Assembly: GCA_000231825.2 (NCBI GenBank)
Contig: JH720307.1
Location: forward strand, 370,389 to 434,388
Reading direction: 5' to 3'
DNA: 64,000 nucleotides
Origin: Tetrahymena elliotti 4EA
Lineage: Eukaryota; Ciliophora; Oligohymenophorea; Hymenostomatida; Tetrahymenidae
The notes under the pieces were generated by a model, which saw nothing but the letters and a program-made list of their open reading frames with translations, made no database searches and was not told where the DNA came from. This document shows, piece by piece, positions 50,418 to 63,665 of this stretch (the first letter of the stretch is position 1; every line of letters starts with the position of its first letter). The translations under genes were made by a program, and so were the position numbers.

Positions 50418-50836
50418 TATATGTTATTATTTTTAAAGAGATTTTCAATTTTATTTTTTTATTTAATTATTAATTATTTATTAATTTATTTTAGCTAATT
50501 CTTATATTTCATAATTAATTTTGATTAATTTTCAATAGAAAATTTATAAAAATTTCACACTTTAACATTAAAATACCCTATTACTTACCTTATTATTTCA
50601 TATGTTTTGCATGCAAGCTCTTTTACTTTCAATTATTAGCTCATTTTTTCCCAAAAAGCATACTATATTTTTGATTTATCTTTGTTTTAGTGGTATCTAA
50701 CTTTAAATTTTTCTAATTTTTTCTTTTTATATGTATTTACAGCAAGATAACCTCAATTCAAGTTAAAATAAAATAAATTCAAAGAAGAAGATAAAAGTAA
50801 TACTTTGTTTAAGATAGTTCTATCAATCTCAATAAA
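50418..50836. other. AT-rich intergenic region
   Basis: 0.4 kb between two minus-strand genes, the presumed promoter of the signal-peptide membrane protein. AT-rich; nothing coding supported. Confidence 0.5.
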
Positions 50837-51469
50837 TCAATTAATATTATTCAAATCTATTATCCCTTTTAGAAAATCACTATCTTCACTATGCCTTTTA
50901 AATCTATCTATTATTCTATTAAATACCTATTAAGCATAATTTAATAAATCTATTTCATTATTTTCTCCTTCATCAATATTTTCGAGCTCTCAAATGATAT
51001 AGATAAATTTATTAAAATTATCTACACACTTTTATCATTAAAATACTATTTCTTTAAGTTTATCCTAACCTTTTCATGTAAATATTCTTCAATTTTTTAC
51101 TTTTTTTTAAAATAAATAAATAAATGCCTTATTTCTTTATTTTACTTAAATACATCCTTAATAATTTTTATTTCACAGCTAAAAACTTATTTAAAAAACT
51201 TTCATAATACTTTTTTAATTTAAAAAAGAAAAAATGATTGATTTTATTTTAATTAGTAAGCTTGATTTGTTACATATCTTAATTGCGTTAAATCATTATT
51301 TTTGAGATAAACTAAATATCTTAAATCGATCAGTTTTATTTCACTTAATGAAAATATTTTTAGATTTTCTGATGAAAAAAATTAATTGTGTAAGATTAAA
51401 TGAACACTTTTATTGATTGAAAATATTTAAAATTTGTGAAATATACATTTATTGGCATTATTTTTTCAT
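50837..51469 (-). CDS. Small spliced gene, unknown protein (5' end uncertain)
   Basis: About 150-160 residues. Three exons are supported by frame: LKIFSLSEIKLIDLRYLVYLKN... (near 51365-51230), DVFKQNKEIRHLFIYFKKKQ... (51155-51020) and LENIDEGENNEIDLLNYAQQ... (51000-50840), joined by short introns with GT/AG ends; the stop is TGA at 50837-50839. The 5' exon, with ATG at 51469, rests on a short 37-bp intron and is tentative. Composition (Leu/Ile/Lys/Asp with helical periodicity) is coding-like and unlike the surrounding DNA. No domain is recognised; the size fits small mitochondrial or accessory subunits, but that is a guess. Confidence 0.45.
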
Positions 51470-52289
51470 ATTATTCTTTATTTTAAACCTTTATTTATTA
51501 TCAATTTGAGTCACTTAACAGAAGTTTACTCTTTTTACCTCTATTGAAGGTCTAAATTTTTATATGTATTTGGTAAGATTTATTTTTGTATAAGCAAAGT
51601 AAAAAATATTTAGGTAAATGGTAGTAAAATGAAATAGAATGTTTAATCAAAAGTTAATTTAATTGATAAAATACTCCTAAATAGTATCAATAAAATAATA
51701 AAATGACCTATTTGTACTTTTTTTGTTTTATTTCAAAATAAAAGTTAATAATAGATAAATATTTAAAAAATAAGATACTATATAATAAACAATTACTGAC
51801 ATATTTTAAATTTTTATTTATTAAATTTTTAAAAATAACTTCATAATTCTGTCTTTATTATTTAATTGAAATACTACAAATTTAGCTGATAAGGTAAAAT
51901 AAATCAAATAACTTTAGATTTTATTTTTTATCCTGAAATTTTTTTTGTGATAATTAAATATGGATGAAATTTATTTTCTTTTTTAAAACTTAATCTATTT
52001 TAATTTATTTTTTTCATAAAAGGATCGTTGGTTTTCTAAAAATTAATTTAAATTTGTTGTACAAAAGTATTATTCAAGATATTAAAAATAATAATTATTG
52101 TATCAAAGAATAGAAAAAGCATAAAAAGATGTTAGGTATAATACAAAATAGAGTTTGCTTTATACAAAATAATATATGTAAATTAATATAATTAATTGTT
52201 TTTAGATTAGTTTGCCACTTTTAGCATGATTGAAAAAATTCATTTATTTGAATTTGTTTATTTATTCTTTTTTGATTTTTAAAAATTAA
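51470..52289. other. AT-rich intergenic region
   Basis: 0.8 kb between minus-strand genes. Long A/T runs; no coding frame of note. Confidence 0.5.
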
Positions 52290-54143
52290 TCAATTTTTTG
52301 TTACATATTTAGGTATTTTAACACATACATTTTATTATGAGATTAGGTTTTAGTCTTGGTGGGATCTTCTTGCATTCTTGTTAAAGGTTATTTTTTACTG
52401 GCTTGGTTGGGTATTAGAATCTTAACTGCTTTGTGATTAGGAATTCATTTTGGATTACAAATTATCATTAATATTTTCTATGATTGTTAAATCCAAATCT
52501 TAGTTTGGCTTTTAAAGAGTTTACTGGCTTTAACTGTTAAGTTGATTATTTGATTAAACCTTATTATCATTATTTTATGTATTATTTTCTTGTTGTACCT
52601 TGCTTTTAATTTCACTACTATTCTACTACATTGGCTGTAGATTGAAGAAATTTAGTTTTTATCTAGCTTAGGAGAGGGATTGTAAACGGAAGTCAGCTGT
52701 GAATCTTTTCTTTCTATCTGAACTACTTTCAGATATTAATTTAGAATCGCTATTTGGGTGGCTATGTCTATCCTTGCTACAAGAAGTACATTTTTCTCTA
52801 ATTCTAGATTCACTTAACTTATTTCCACTACTATTACTAATATTTTAAATTCTAGTATTTATGGGAGAAACAATATTTTTAGCATTCTCATGATTAAATA
52901 AATAATTTTTTTGATTTTTTTGGGGACTTTCATAATTAAACAGATTACTATTGAGCTAGGGGTGATCTTTATTTTATTTTTTATTGATTTGTGAGTTTTT
53001 GTAATCTGAATTTGAAGCTCTTATTCTTGCCCTAAGTAAGCTGCTATTTTATGAAGACATTGAGTAATTAGAATTGCTTAAATTTGAGTTGTTTTGCTTT
53101 TATTTAGCAAAAGAAAATATATCTTCATAATTTTACTCTTCATTTAATTTTGTGCTACTTTTAACTCCACTGTTTGATTGACTTTGTCCATTAAATAATT
53201 TAATCTAGTTTATTTGATCTTAAGTGTACAATACAGTTTTCATTTCCTCTAAATTTTAGTTATTTGTTTAGTCTACAGAAACTATTGTATCTCTTTCAGG
53301 AGACTCACTACTATTTTCTCTCTTAGATCCAAATGAGAATTTTAAATGATTTTCATTTATTTTAACAAATTTATTTTAACCATTAATTTTTTGTTGATTA
53401 TAGAAAATATCATTTTATTATTACTAATTGTCTTAGTTAGAATTATATTTCTACTAAAACTGGCTGTACAATCTTGTGTTCATTTGATTAATATCTAGGT
53501 CATTTATCTTATTATTTTTATTGTTGTTGATATTTTATTACTCTGCTTAGTAAATATTTTATGAAGGGCTTAGTCCAGCTAAGTCAGTATAAAACTTTAA
53601 TTTATCCTTTACTTTTACTGTATTTAGGATATCGCTTTTTTCAGAAAAGTGGTTATTTGGAATATTTTAAAAGGAGTTAGAATTGGTAGAGCTATTATTT
53701 TCAATAGGGAAACTATGCATATCTCTTTGAGTATCAGCAGTAAAAATTCTCAATTTTTCATTTAAATTCATAATTTCAAGTTCTTTTTCTGCCAGCTTTT
53801 CTTATAGCTTATCATACATTTCTATTTTGTTAAAGAAGAACTAGTTTATCTTTTTTTCAAATTCCTTTTTCCTTTTACTTATTATGTTTCTACCATCAGA
53901 TGTTATTTGCACAACTTAAATTTAGTTTAGTATATAAGCTATTTTTACTTTTCCTTTACATGATTTACAGTTGAAGTTTTTCTTATCTTAAAGCTACCTG
54001 AAGCATGTTTCATGGATCATATGTCCACATTCATTCATAACAATGCATTCTTTTACAGCCTGAAGAGTTTAATGACATTCCCAACAAACTTCTTATTGGT
54101 TACAAAGCCTATCAATCAAGGCATACCCTTAGCTTAGAATCAT
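52290..54143 (-). CDS. RING-like zinc-finger protein with long disordered tail
   Basis: 617 residues in one exon; ATG at 54143. A zinc-finger-like start, CNQQEVCWECHQTL...VKECIVMNECGHMIHETCFRQL...CKSCKGK, gives a C-x2-C...C-x5-C-x-H-x2-H-x2-C...C-x2-C layout over about 60 residues, close to a RING (C3H2C3-like) but not a perfect match. A helical region follows (IISKRKKEFEKKINQ..). The remaining ~420 residues are Asn/Ser/Gln-rich and disordered. If the RING is functional, the protein would be a ubiquitin ligase. An FYVE- or PHD-like finger is the alternative. Confidence 0.68.
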
Positions 54144-55562
54144 TCAATTTACTATCTTTTATATTTTGATTCTTCGCTTTTGTGACTGATAAAAAAATTG
54201 ATATACCCTTTTAGAGTTTTTAAGAGTAACTCTTTTAGATTTTTATGAAAAATAAAGAAATTAAGATTGTTTCCAAAATCTTACTTAACCTTCTGATAAA
54301 TTTGTTTATCCAGATTAAGCCGCTAGATAAAATTTTGGCTGTATTTCAGAGTTTTTTTGAAAAAAAAAGAAAGCTGAAAAGATTTTGTGTTGTGTGGAAA
54401 ACAAAATTTTTATTTTTTTCTGAAATTTTTTAATCAGTTTTCAAATTTAATTTGTAAACACAACGAATCTAATTCTTTTCCGCTAAGATTTCTAAGACAT
54501 TCACAAACACATTTTCTTTAATTTGGTTATGAAATCAATCAAGTATTATAAAATATTAATAAAATATTGTTAAAATTTTATTTTTCTATTTTTAATTCCA
54601 AATTTAAATTAGGTAAATCATAAAAAAATTTATTTCAATTTTTCTTATTTTTTAAGGAGCAAATAATGTTTTAAATTTTATAAAATTATTTCAAAATAAA
54701 ATTTGTGAAATTAATTATATATTAATTTTATCTAATAAAATAAATTAATTTAATATCTGGTTTTTAACAAAAAATATTATTAAAAATTCTATAAAATTCA
54801 TAAAAAACAATTAAAAAGTACCTTAAATTATTTGCATTGATATTGATAGTATGAAATGAAATACTAATCATTTAAAGTTACTATCGATTTTTAAGTATTT
54901 TATTTTATGAATTGATTAAATAATTATATCGTTAAATTTTTCGAATTTTAAGCTCTTTTAAATAAAATTTGTATTTATTTCAGATTTTAAATGATGTTAA
55001 AGATTATAAATAATTATTTTCCTTCGTTTTTCTAAAAAATTAAAAATATCAATCTTTTTTTTGCAGTTTAAAATAAAAATTGAATTATTGTACATCTATT
55101 TTTTGCTAATCAGAAATTATTTTAATTTTTAGAATAGAATAAGTCCATAAAAATACATCAAATAATTTTGAAAATATTTTTAAATTAAAGATAATTAATA
55201 AGAAAAATGGTTCATCAAATAAATAAAAATATGAATATGTGATGGTTATTATTTTAATATAATAGTAATAGTTTAAGAAATTATTTAAATTATAATATTA
55301 ACTTATTTTTTATAAACTTAAAAATATGTTGTAATAATAATTATAAACAGAGAAATACTACTTTTTAAATAGATTTTTAATGAAATAAATTGTAAATTTC
55401 TAAAATTGATTGTATTATTGTGATTACTTTTTTAATAAATTAATCATTATAATAAATACTATCTCTAATTAAAATAATTAAATTTAGATATAGAGTAAAA
55501 AATAAGCAATACTTCTATTGAGTTAAGCCAATTATAAGAATTCTAATATCACCTAAATCCAA
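54144..55562. other. Large AT-rich intergenic region (divergent promoters)
   Basis: 1.4 kb, the longest gene-free stretch here, between divergent genes. Very AT-rich with long A/T runs and no frame of coding quality on either strand; a standard-code frame at 54245-54433 is a shadow. Confidence 0.5.
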
Positions 55563-56975
55563 ATGGAGGAATAAGAATACCCACCTTTAAGGCCTTAAGA
55601 TATAGATTAGTTCATATTTAAAGTTCTAAATAAATAACTTGATAGCCTTTAATATCTGAAATTGCTAGAAGGTTTTATATACCAATTTGATATTGAATTA
55701 AAGCCTCCTCTAGATTACATTACAGAAAAAGATTTTGAATTCGTGTTGTTGCTACAAAACTAACTATTAGAAAGTGAAGTTATAATACAATATAAAATAT
55801 TAATTGTTAATATACTATGTAATATTTTTTCTTTAAGCCCTTTTGCTGCTGAATTCTTTTGCCAAAATGGAGGTATTCCTATTTTGAATTAACTATGTGA
55901 AAAATAATTATAAATTGAATTTGATAAGACTAATTTCCGTCGCTTAAGTGATATGGTTTTGGCATGCATAGGGCTATGCTTAGAATACTAACCAGAAATG
56001 AGTTTAATATCTCTTTAAACAAATACTTGGATATTTTAGCTTTTTACCATATACTAAAAACCAGCTTAATTCAGAAGTTTAGCTAATTATATATCACTAC
56101 TTATTTCAAATTCTCCTTAGGAATAAAGTAGAGTAATCGTACCCTAAATAAGCTAAATATTTGTTTATTTGCTAAACTTTTATGATCCTATAATATATGC
56201 TTTCATCTTGAAAACACTCAAAAATATTAAAGAAAAAGATACACTTATGCTTTTAGTCTAGCAAAATATTATCATTATTCTCACTGACTACCTAATATCT
56301 ATCTAAACATAAAGACCAAGAGATCGCTCTCTCATTTTATAATTTCTTTTTGTTCTTTCAACCCATAGTGAAACACATCCTTACTTTTCTTAAGCGCAGT
56401 TTTGTGTTAACAAAATCATGAAAATGACTTTTTTTTATCAGTCTAGTAATGTAATTGTTCCCAGAAATACAAACTATTCTCAGATAAATAAAAAAGATGA
56501 TGATTCAAACAGTACAATTCTCCTACTAGGAATAGTTTAGAATCTCAGCAAATAAGAGTTTAATAAGGAATTCTTTACTGTTATCAGCCTAATAGCTCAA
56601 ATATAAATTAGAAATATTTCAGTTCTTGAAAGTATATTGAATTTGATGAAAAGTTTTCTTGACTCTAAAAACTAAGATTATGCTCTACTCATCTTTAATT
56701 TCTTGAAATAGTCTTTACTCAGTAATATACAAACTAAGATATACCTTCAAAATAATATAAAATTTTAGTAGAATATCTTATCTATAATTACTTCTCTTGC
56801 AAACTTTGATCAAAGCAACAGTGAGCTTTAAATTTGGTATAAAGAAATATCTTCTATATAATAAGAGCTACCCCCATCAGATGATATAGAAACAGATGAA
56901 ATAGATAATTTAGCTGATATACTATCAAATATGGATTTGACTGAAAATTATTAGAGTAATAGTCATAAAAAATGA
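55563..56975 (+). CDS. ARM/HEAT-like helical repeat protein, unknown
   Basis: 470 residues in one exon. The N-terminus is acidic and short. The rest is made of repeated amphipathic helix pairs, for example NIFSLSPFAAEFFCQNGGIPILNQLC, DMVLACIGLCLEY and LLGIVQNLSKQEFNKEFFT, in the style of armadillo repeats (hydrophobic positions spaced by 3-4, small loops). The end is acidic (PPSDDIETDEIDNLADIL). No family is recognised and there is no importin-like Asn/Trp array, so it is more likely a divergent ARM scaffold than an importin. Confidence 0.6.
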
Positions 56976-57764
56976 AAATATTCTAATTCAAAATTAATTT
57001 TACATAAATAAAGCATAAATGCTACAAATAAAAAGGATTAATTTAATGCTGTAAAAATCAAATAACTCATTGATGTTATCTATTCTTAAAATAAAATAAT
57101 TTAATAAAAAATTTTTTAAAAGTTTATTGCATGTTTATCAAATCAATTCTTTAGGAAGAAAAATAGATTTTTCAAACATGAAGAATTATTATTTTATTAT
57201 CTTTCTTATATCACTTGTAAAATAATAAATTGATAATTTTAGATATTATAAAAATATGTTTTGAAATAAATTTTTATATAAATTATAAATGCTTGATTTT
57301 TGAATTTTATTGTATGATTGGAAATATTTCTTTTTTTTGTAATTTTAATTTTTACTAATTGAACAAAAATAACAGAGAATGTCTTTTTGATAGGATTTTA
57401 AACAAATTTTTTAAAATAAGAATTAATCTGATATGTTAAAAATTTAATAAGAGATGTTAAATTAAATGACATATCCTTTTTAGGAAAAGAATGATTGCAT
57501 ATGTAAAATGAACCATAGTAGAAACAAATACTTATGAATGGATATACACTTTAAAATAAGGAGATTTCTTATTAAGCTATTTTAGTTTAATTTAATAATT
57601 AATCTTGAATTAAATGTTCTATTGTAACTCTTTTGAATCAGTGAGTTAGTATATTTTGCTATGATTACAATAGACTATTAGAATTATAAACTAAATCTTA
57701 TTTTTCAAGGAAATATCCAGTTGTTTGTTTTGCTATTGGTTGAGTTTAGCTAAAAGATTATTTC
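56976..57764. other. AT-rich intergenic region between convergent genes
   Basis: 0.8 kb between the ARM-like gene and the twin-CX9C gene. AT-rich with no coding frame. Confidence 0.5.
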
Positions 57765-59031
57765 TCAAAGACCAAGTTGTTGGAATTGAGGAACAGGTCT
57801 AGCATAAGGAGAACCAACGAAATGTTCGGGGAAAAACTTCTTTTGAATACCATAGGCAGAGTTTAATTCTACACAGGTCTTGAAGTAGTATTAAGCATCC
57901 TATATTATTTTAAAGCGATTATTAATATTTATTTAATTTTTCTATAAGAAAGTAATTAATAATAATAAGCAATCATTATTATAAATGCTGAATATTTAAT
58001 TTTAAAATAACTATTCTTTTCTACTACTAATTAATCTGCCTTTATTTCATTTATTTTCTTTAATGTGTAATCAAAATAAAGTATTATCTGCTTGGTTGTC
58101 CTAAAATAGAGCAAATATTTACTTTTTAATTTTAGAATTTAACAATAATTTTTTATTCATATTTTTGCATTTTGTCATATCTTTTTTCATTCTAGATTAA
58201 ATCTTTTAATAGTAAGAATCGCAGTATTGATTTTTTAATCTAATGCTGATAGAAAATTCACAATATAAGTTATTTTACTAAACATGCTTAAATCATTTGC
58301 TAATTTTTTGACTAACTTATTTTTAATGCTATTTGTGTTCTTGCTTATTATTATATTCATTCTTTTATATTTATGTAAATTTTTACGAGGCATTCTGGTC
58401 TGTAGAAGTCCTTGAATAAGCCATATTAATTCATGCAATGAATAGTCATTCTTTCATATAAGTGACAAGCAATCAATTAGTGAGCCTATATTTTAATAAT
58501 ATTAATTTTAAATAGTGTAAAAGCAAAAATTTATCTCATCATCATTTTATATATAGCTCAAATTATATTTGCTTGATAAATTTTTACCTTGTATTCAACG
58601 AAATCGAACTTGAGTTCAGCCAATTTACCAAGGTGGTTAACAGGTAAAGTCTTAAGGTTAGCCTTGTTTCTGTATTGATATTCTGTTAATTTATAAAATG
58701 AAAGATAAAACACTTATTTTGAAATATCTATTTTGATTGGCTTTTAAAATGTATTCTCTAAAAATATTATGCTAAAATCTATTTTGAATTTTCAATTTGA
58801 TTATCATTAATTGATCGCACATAAATGTGCAGCAAATTATCCAAAAAATGATTTGATTCTGAGAAAAGTACTCAACTAAAATAATTCAACCAATTAAAAC
58901 CTATTTATATGCTTTTTTCCCCTTATTTATAAATCTGATAATTGCTCTGTTTTTATTTGCCTGTTTGGCTTTCAATAAATTAATTTTAATCTATTACCAG
59001 AAGCTTCCCAAGTTTCAGCAAAGATAGTCAT
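57765..59031 (-). CDS. Twin CX9C (CHCH) mitochondrial-type protein, NDUFB7-like
   Basis: 120 residues in four exons: 58998-59031, 58588-58682, 58387-58485 and 57765-57899. Their lengths sum to 363, exactly 121 codons. The first two exons give MTIFAETWEASEYQYRN...AELKFDFVEYK. Exon 3 supplies AHQLIACHLYERMTIHCMNQ and exon 4 CLDAQYYFKTC, so the protein has two CX9C motifs (C-HLYERMTIH-C and C-LDAQYYFKT-C) about 15 residues apart. Twin CX9C proteins are imported into the mitochondrial intermembrane space and folded by Mia40; the pattern and the AHxLI start resemble complex I subunit NDUFB7. Codons prefer C/G at the third position (AAG, TTC, GAC), as in abundant proteins. The NDUFB7 identity is tentative; the CHCH class is firmer. 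Confidence 0.75.
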
Positions 59032-60090
59032 TTCTTTTCCTTGATATAAATATTTCTTTCTTTTTTAATCTTTTTTTTATTAATAAATTTTCTCTTCTTC
59101 TTGTTTTTATTTATTCAATTAATTAATTTACTTTCCTTTTTCCTTTGATTCTTCCTCTTCTCCCCCTTCTTTTCCCTTTTTCCTTTTATTTTATATGAAT
59201 CCTTCCATCTAATTTTATTAGTTATTTAATAATTCATTGCATCTTTAAATAAAATACTAAATCCTTTATTTTTTCTTTCATATTTACATGTAAATTTTGT
59301 CTCAAGATCTCTTTGATTCATTCATTCATTCATACATTCATAATGCCATTCAATTTATTATTAAATAAATACAATTCATTGAATTGATAAAATATCAAAT
59401 AAACAAGCTAACAAACTCTCTTTATTTTAATGGATTTCAACTTAAAATCTTAAAATGCATCCTGATAACACAATTTAAAAGATATAATTTTCTGCCTGCT
59501 TATTCATAATGATATTTATATAAATGAGTTTGAATAAAATAAAAAATATCCTTTAACTCTCTCTATAATTTTGAATTTATATATTATCAAATAAAAAAAG
59601 ATATTTTATTTTATAAAAACAGTAAAATGCAAAATAAATTATTTTAGCCAAAACTATTTCAAATCTTATTTTTAATTTAATTCTAAATAAACCGAATTGA
59701 CCAATTTTAAATTCATAAAATTATTTAAGCTTAATTAAATTTCAAACAAATTAACTTTAAATTAAAAAAGTGAAAATGTTTTTTTAATTCAATTATTTAA
59801 CAATTTCTTTGATAAAATTTAAAGATAAATGTATTTGGTGATTGAATAAATTTAAGAGTTGATTAATAAATTTATTCAAAAAAACAATAATTATGATATA
59901 AAATGATTAGGTTTACAATTATATACAAAACAAATAAATTTTTTACTAGTTTATCAAATAATTTTTATGATAATCAAAAATAAATCAATTAAATAAATTT
60001 ATTTTTAGTTATTCCTTTTATTATATTTTTAATTAGTTTTTTAAGTGTATTATATTTAATCTATTAATTTATTTCACTTTTTCAAATGAT
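59032..60090. other. AT-rich intergenic region with polypyrimidine tract
   Basis: 1.06 kb, the upstream region of the CHCH gene and 3' region of the PP2C gene. The plus strand carries a long pyrimidine-rich block (about 59045-59195), i.e. purine-rich on the transcribed minus strand just upstream of the CHCH ATG. An ATTC/ATTCATAC microsatellite occurs near 59320-59345. No coding frame. Confidence 0.5.
59045..59195. promoter_or_regulatory. Polypyrimidine (CTCCC/CTTTTCC-rich) tract upstream of CHCH gene
   Basis: Runs such as TTCCTCTTCTCCCCCTTCTTTTCCC lie within 170 bases upstream of the CHCH start, purine-rich on its coding strand. Such asymmetry can come from promoter-associated poly(dA:dG) tracts or the 5' UTR. 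It is the least AT-rich non-coding block in the area; regulatory use is inference. Confidence 0.3.
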
Positions 60091-63000
60091 TCAAAGGTTC
60101 TTAAAAAAAGCTTCATCATCATCGTCATCTTTATCAAAATTATATTATTAGATTTCTTTATTTTTATTTGGGCTTTTCTCTTTTTTCTTTTACTTTTCTT
60201 TTAATTCCTTTTCTTCTCTTTATCTATCTAACTCAAAATCTTTGGAGTATTCACTATCTCCACTTTCATCTACATCAGGTATCAAACTTTTACTATTATC
60301 TTCTGTTTTTTTCTTATTCTCAGATTTTACGTTATTATTTAATGCTTAATTATTTTTTGTCAAATTATTATTTGTTGTATTTCTTTGCTACTGAGTTGAT
60401 GAATTCTACTTTTTATCCTAACTTTTACCAACTAACTCATTTAAATTACTAAATTCTTTCTGTAGTGTATCATTTACTTCTTTTTCTTCTTATTCAAATT
60501 TTTACATTAATGATTAAGAGTTTTTAGACTATTCATTATTCTTTAATAACTAGTTTTGCTCTTTTCTTTTTTTCATATTTATAGTAACTTGTGGTTAGTT
60601 GTTAATAGGACTTTATACCTTTGATTATTAAGTATTATTTTTGGTAAACCTAGCTCCAGCGCTCTTATCTTCTGTTCCTTCAATATGACTATCTTCACTT
60701 TTCGAATTTGTTTTATCTATTTCTTCACTAACCTTATCAATTCCCTCCATCACACTTTCCTCTTCTTCTTTTGAATCTTATTCAATTGTTTAAATAGGAT
60801 TTTAACTTTGTTCTTAATCACTTTCTTTAGTTTATTAATTTAGCTTTGGTTTATTTTTATGAAGAAAAACACATATAACTGTAATATCATCAACAACTTC
60901 ATCATGCTTTTTTATATTTTATTCTTAAAAAAATTCATATTTTATAAAAATTACCTGCTTCCAAAATTGAGTTGATTCTTTGACTAACTTTTAACAAGCC
61001 ATATCTGGTTATTGTCTAATATAATAAGGCATGACATGAACCATTACCTTTTATTATAATAAAATATATTGAATAAAAGTAAGATTTTAAATACAAGTAT
61101 TTACCTATCTATTATTTAAAAATTCCCAAACACCGTCAGAAGCAATTACAATAAATCTATCATCATCCTCAATATTGAAATACTTTATTTCTAAAATAAT
61201 TTTATTTATTAAATTAAAAATCAACTTAAATATAAAAATATATACCAGGTTCACATATGACTCCACACTAAGCAGCAATTAAATCACCAAAACTTCTTGA
61301 CATAGCTAATCCAGGAATATCTTCATATTTCATCCAAACTCTTGCAGGTCCCACTGGATCACCATTATAATCTCTATAAGAATCTACTCTACCACCATGT
61401 TCTTCAATTCTTTTTTTTTCTTCAGGATCATCAGCTTTGTGGTCGTCTGACAAAGGTTCTGCATTCCATAGAGCCTTTGTCTGTTTACATAAAATGGCTC
61501 TAGAATCTCCAGTATTTGCACACCATATTTTATCATCAATCATTAAAACACAAACAAAAGTGCTTCCACTAAATGTACAATCAATTTTACTTTCTAAAAG
61601 CTTTTAAGATAGCTGTAAAAATGCTAGTTTTAAGCAACTTGAGATATACTCCTAATCCAAGCACATTAAATCTTTGGCAAGGAGTGTTTCTAAAATTTCT
61701 AAAATAAGTTAAAAAATGATTTAATATCATTATGAATGAATTAAAAAATGATTTTTTACTCGGAAAGTTTTTTTTGATAAACTCAGAAACATCATGTCCA
61801 TTAATTCCATGTCCATCGCATACGCTAAAGAGGTAGCGATTGGGCATTTTATTCAAATTTGGATAAATTATAAAATTATCTTAATTTTTTTTGGGTCCTT
61901 AGTAATTGCATCCTGCTTTACTTCTATGTGCATAATGACTAACAAAGAGAGGTGCATTTTTATTTATTTTTTCATCAATTTCCTCTTTAGAGTGACTGTT
62001 ATTGCTTGAACCATTATGTTGATTTAAAGCATTAGCATTATTAGTACTTTAGTATGTTTGTCTATCTAGCAATCTTAATTATTTTTATTGAAGAGATTGT
62101 ATAGAATTCTTTTTTGGACCTAATTTTGTTGAAAAAGCTGTTAACCCAAAAGACTGTTAAATTTATGCAGATGTTGTTTAAGGAGTAATCTGTAAAGAAG
62201 GAGTTGAAGAATTTGACTTCAATCCTAAAATAGTTCCATTTTATTTAGGAGTATTAGAACGAAGACTTTTAAAGTTTGTAGCTCCCCCTCCATATATTTT
62301 ATTTAGTTCTTCGTCTTTTTTACTGGCTTCCTTTGTTTAATTTGGCTAATTTGCATTTGAACCAGCGCTTTAGGGATTCTAATTTTCACTAGGAGGAGTT
62401 CCTGACTTTTAATCAAAAAAGTTTGTGATATCTTTTGGGTTTTTATATTGTTTAAAGCGATCTTTAATTCTTTCTAAATCAGGATCTTTTTCACTTTTTT
62501 TAGTTACATTTTTATCTTCATCCTACCCATTTTCATTAGTATTCCCCAAATGAATATCAACGAAATTATTTAATTTTTACTGATTTTTAAGATTCTTGTC
62601 TTTAGCCCTATGTAAAAAAAAATTATTATTATCTAATTATTTAATGATGTCAAATTATGTTAGAGTTTTAGCTTTAAGAAGCATGTAAAAAATATTTTAA
62701 GAGAAAATTAAAATAATACTTTCCACTTTAAGGCGCAGCTGATAGCTTTGGTAAACGAATATTTGCTAATTATTTTTTCATATCTAATTCGTTATCTTAA
62801 ATGCGATTTATAGTTGAAGAAGGATTAAACTATATATTTAAAATGTTTGTATTACTATTCGATAAACCAAATTAGTTATTCTTTTCATTGCAAATTTCAT
62901 TTTCTGCATTTTCATTGTTATCTCCTCCTATCTTATTTCCATTGCTACCTAATTAAAAATTCTTGAAACTTTTAAGCTAGCTTGATGGTTATTTAACTTT

Positions 63001-63665
63001 CAAGCCCTTCTATAAACTTTAACTTTTTTGCATTTTTACATTTTTATTTGATTACTATCCTGAGATTTACTAGCTTGCTGACATACTATTGTTATTTATA
63101 CTTATTGCATTTAATAAATTTTCTTAACCCAAATGCTTTAGCTAGCTTGATGATACTTTTTTATAAAGTAAACATAATTAAATTCTTCGTAGTTATAACA
63201 ACAATAATCAAATGAAAAAATAAAAATTACATTTGCTATCAATATGAGAGCTATTATTCTTTACAGAAAAATTTCTAATTGTTTATGCAGATTGAGGTTG
63301 TTACATAAGGAATTTCTACTAAGAATTTTATGTTAATAACCCTAGCCCATTTTAGGGCTAGCCATTATTTTGATATGAACCCTATTATGAAGTAGATGGC
63401 TTTATTTAATTAGCAATATTTGAACGATAAATTTGGTTCAATTCCTTTTCTTTATAATCATTTTAAGTTATTTTTTTTGACTATCCTTCTTGAGAAGGGC
63501 TTAAAGCTGCTAACCTTGAATTTCTCATCAAGAGCTCTTTAAAATTACTATGATTTGTTGTTTGTTTATTTAAATTCTAAAGTTACCTATATTAATTTCA
63601 ATTTTCTATCCTAAAATGTTTGCAGCAAAAATTAATTAATGAATGACTATTGTTGATTGTTTCAT
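60091..63665 (-). CDS. PP2C-family protein phosphatase with long flanks
   Basis: About 1,050 residues in about seven exons. An N-terminal region of about 470 residues is disordered, Q/N-rich (start ATG at 63665, or Met at 63528; another in-frame ATG at 63084). The PP2C domain follows: the DGHG metal motif in VCDGHGINGHD (near 61810), FSGSTFVCVLMIDDKIWCANTGDSRA, LSDDHKADDPEEKKRIEEHGG, ARVWMKYEDIPGLAMSRSFGD, ASDGVWEFL and the metal-binding DDITVICVFL near 60880. All metal aspartates are present. A C-terminal tail of about 280 residues is Glu/Lys/Asn-rich with low complexity and ends DDDDEAFFKNL. Introns (about 63166-63240, 62605-62710, 61680-61745, 61190-61245, 61030-61090, 60905-60950) keep the frame. 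Such Mg/Mn-dependent Ser/Thr phosphatases have broad roles; substrate unknown. Confidence 0.88.

Noticed and set aside
54245..54433. 62-residue plus-strand frame
   Set aside because: Lies in the promoter gap with Lys/Leu/Phe composition expected from AT-rich noise; nothing supports it.
58235..58438. 67-residue minus-strand frame inside the CHCH gene
   Set aside because: It overlaps the 58387-58485 exon in another frame; the exon frame gives a CX9C motif and joins its neighbours exactly, so this is a shadow.
61268..61856. Two separate PP2C-like minus-strand proteins
   Set aside because: They are exons and frame fragments of one phosphatase; DGHG, GDSRA and DDITV motifs join across short introns.
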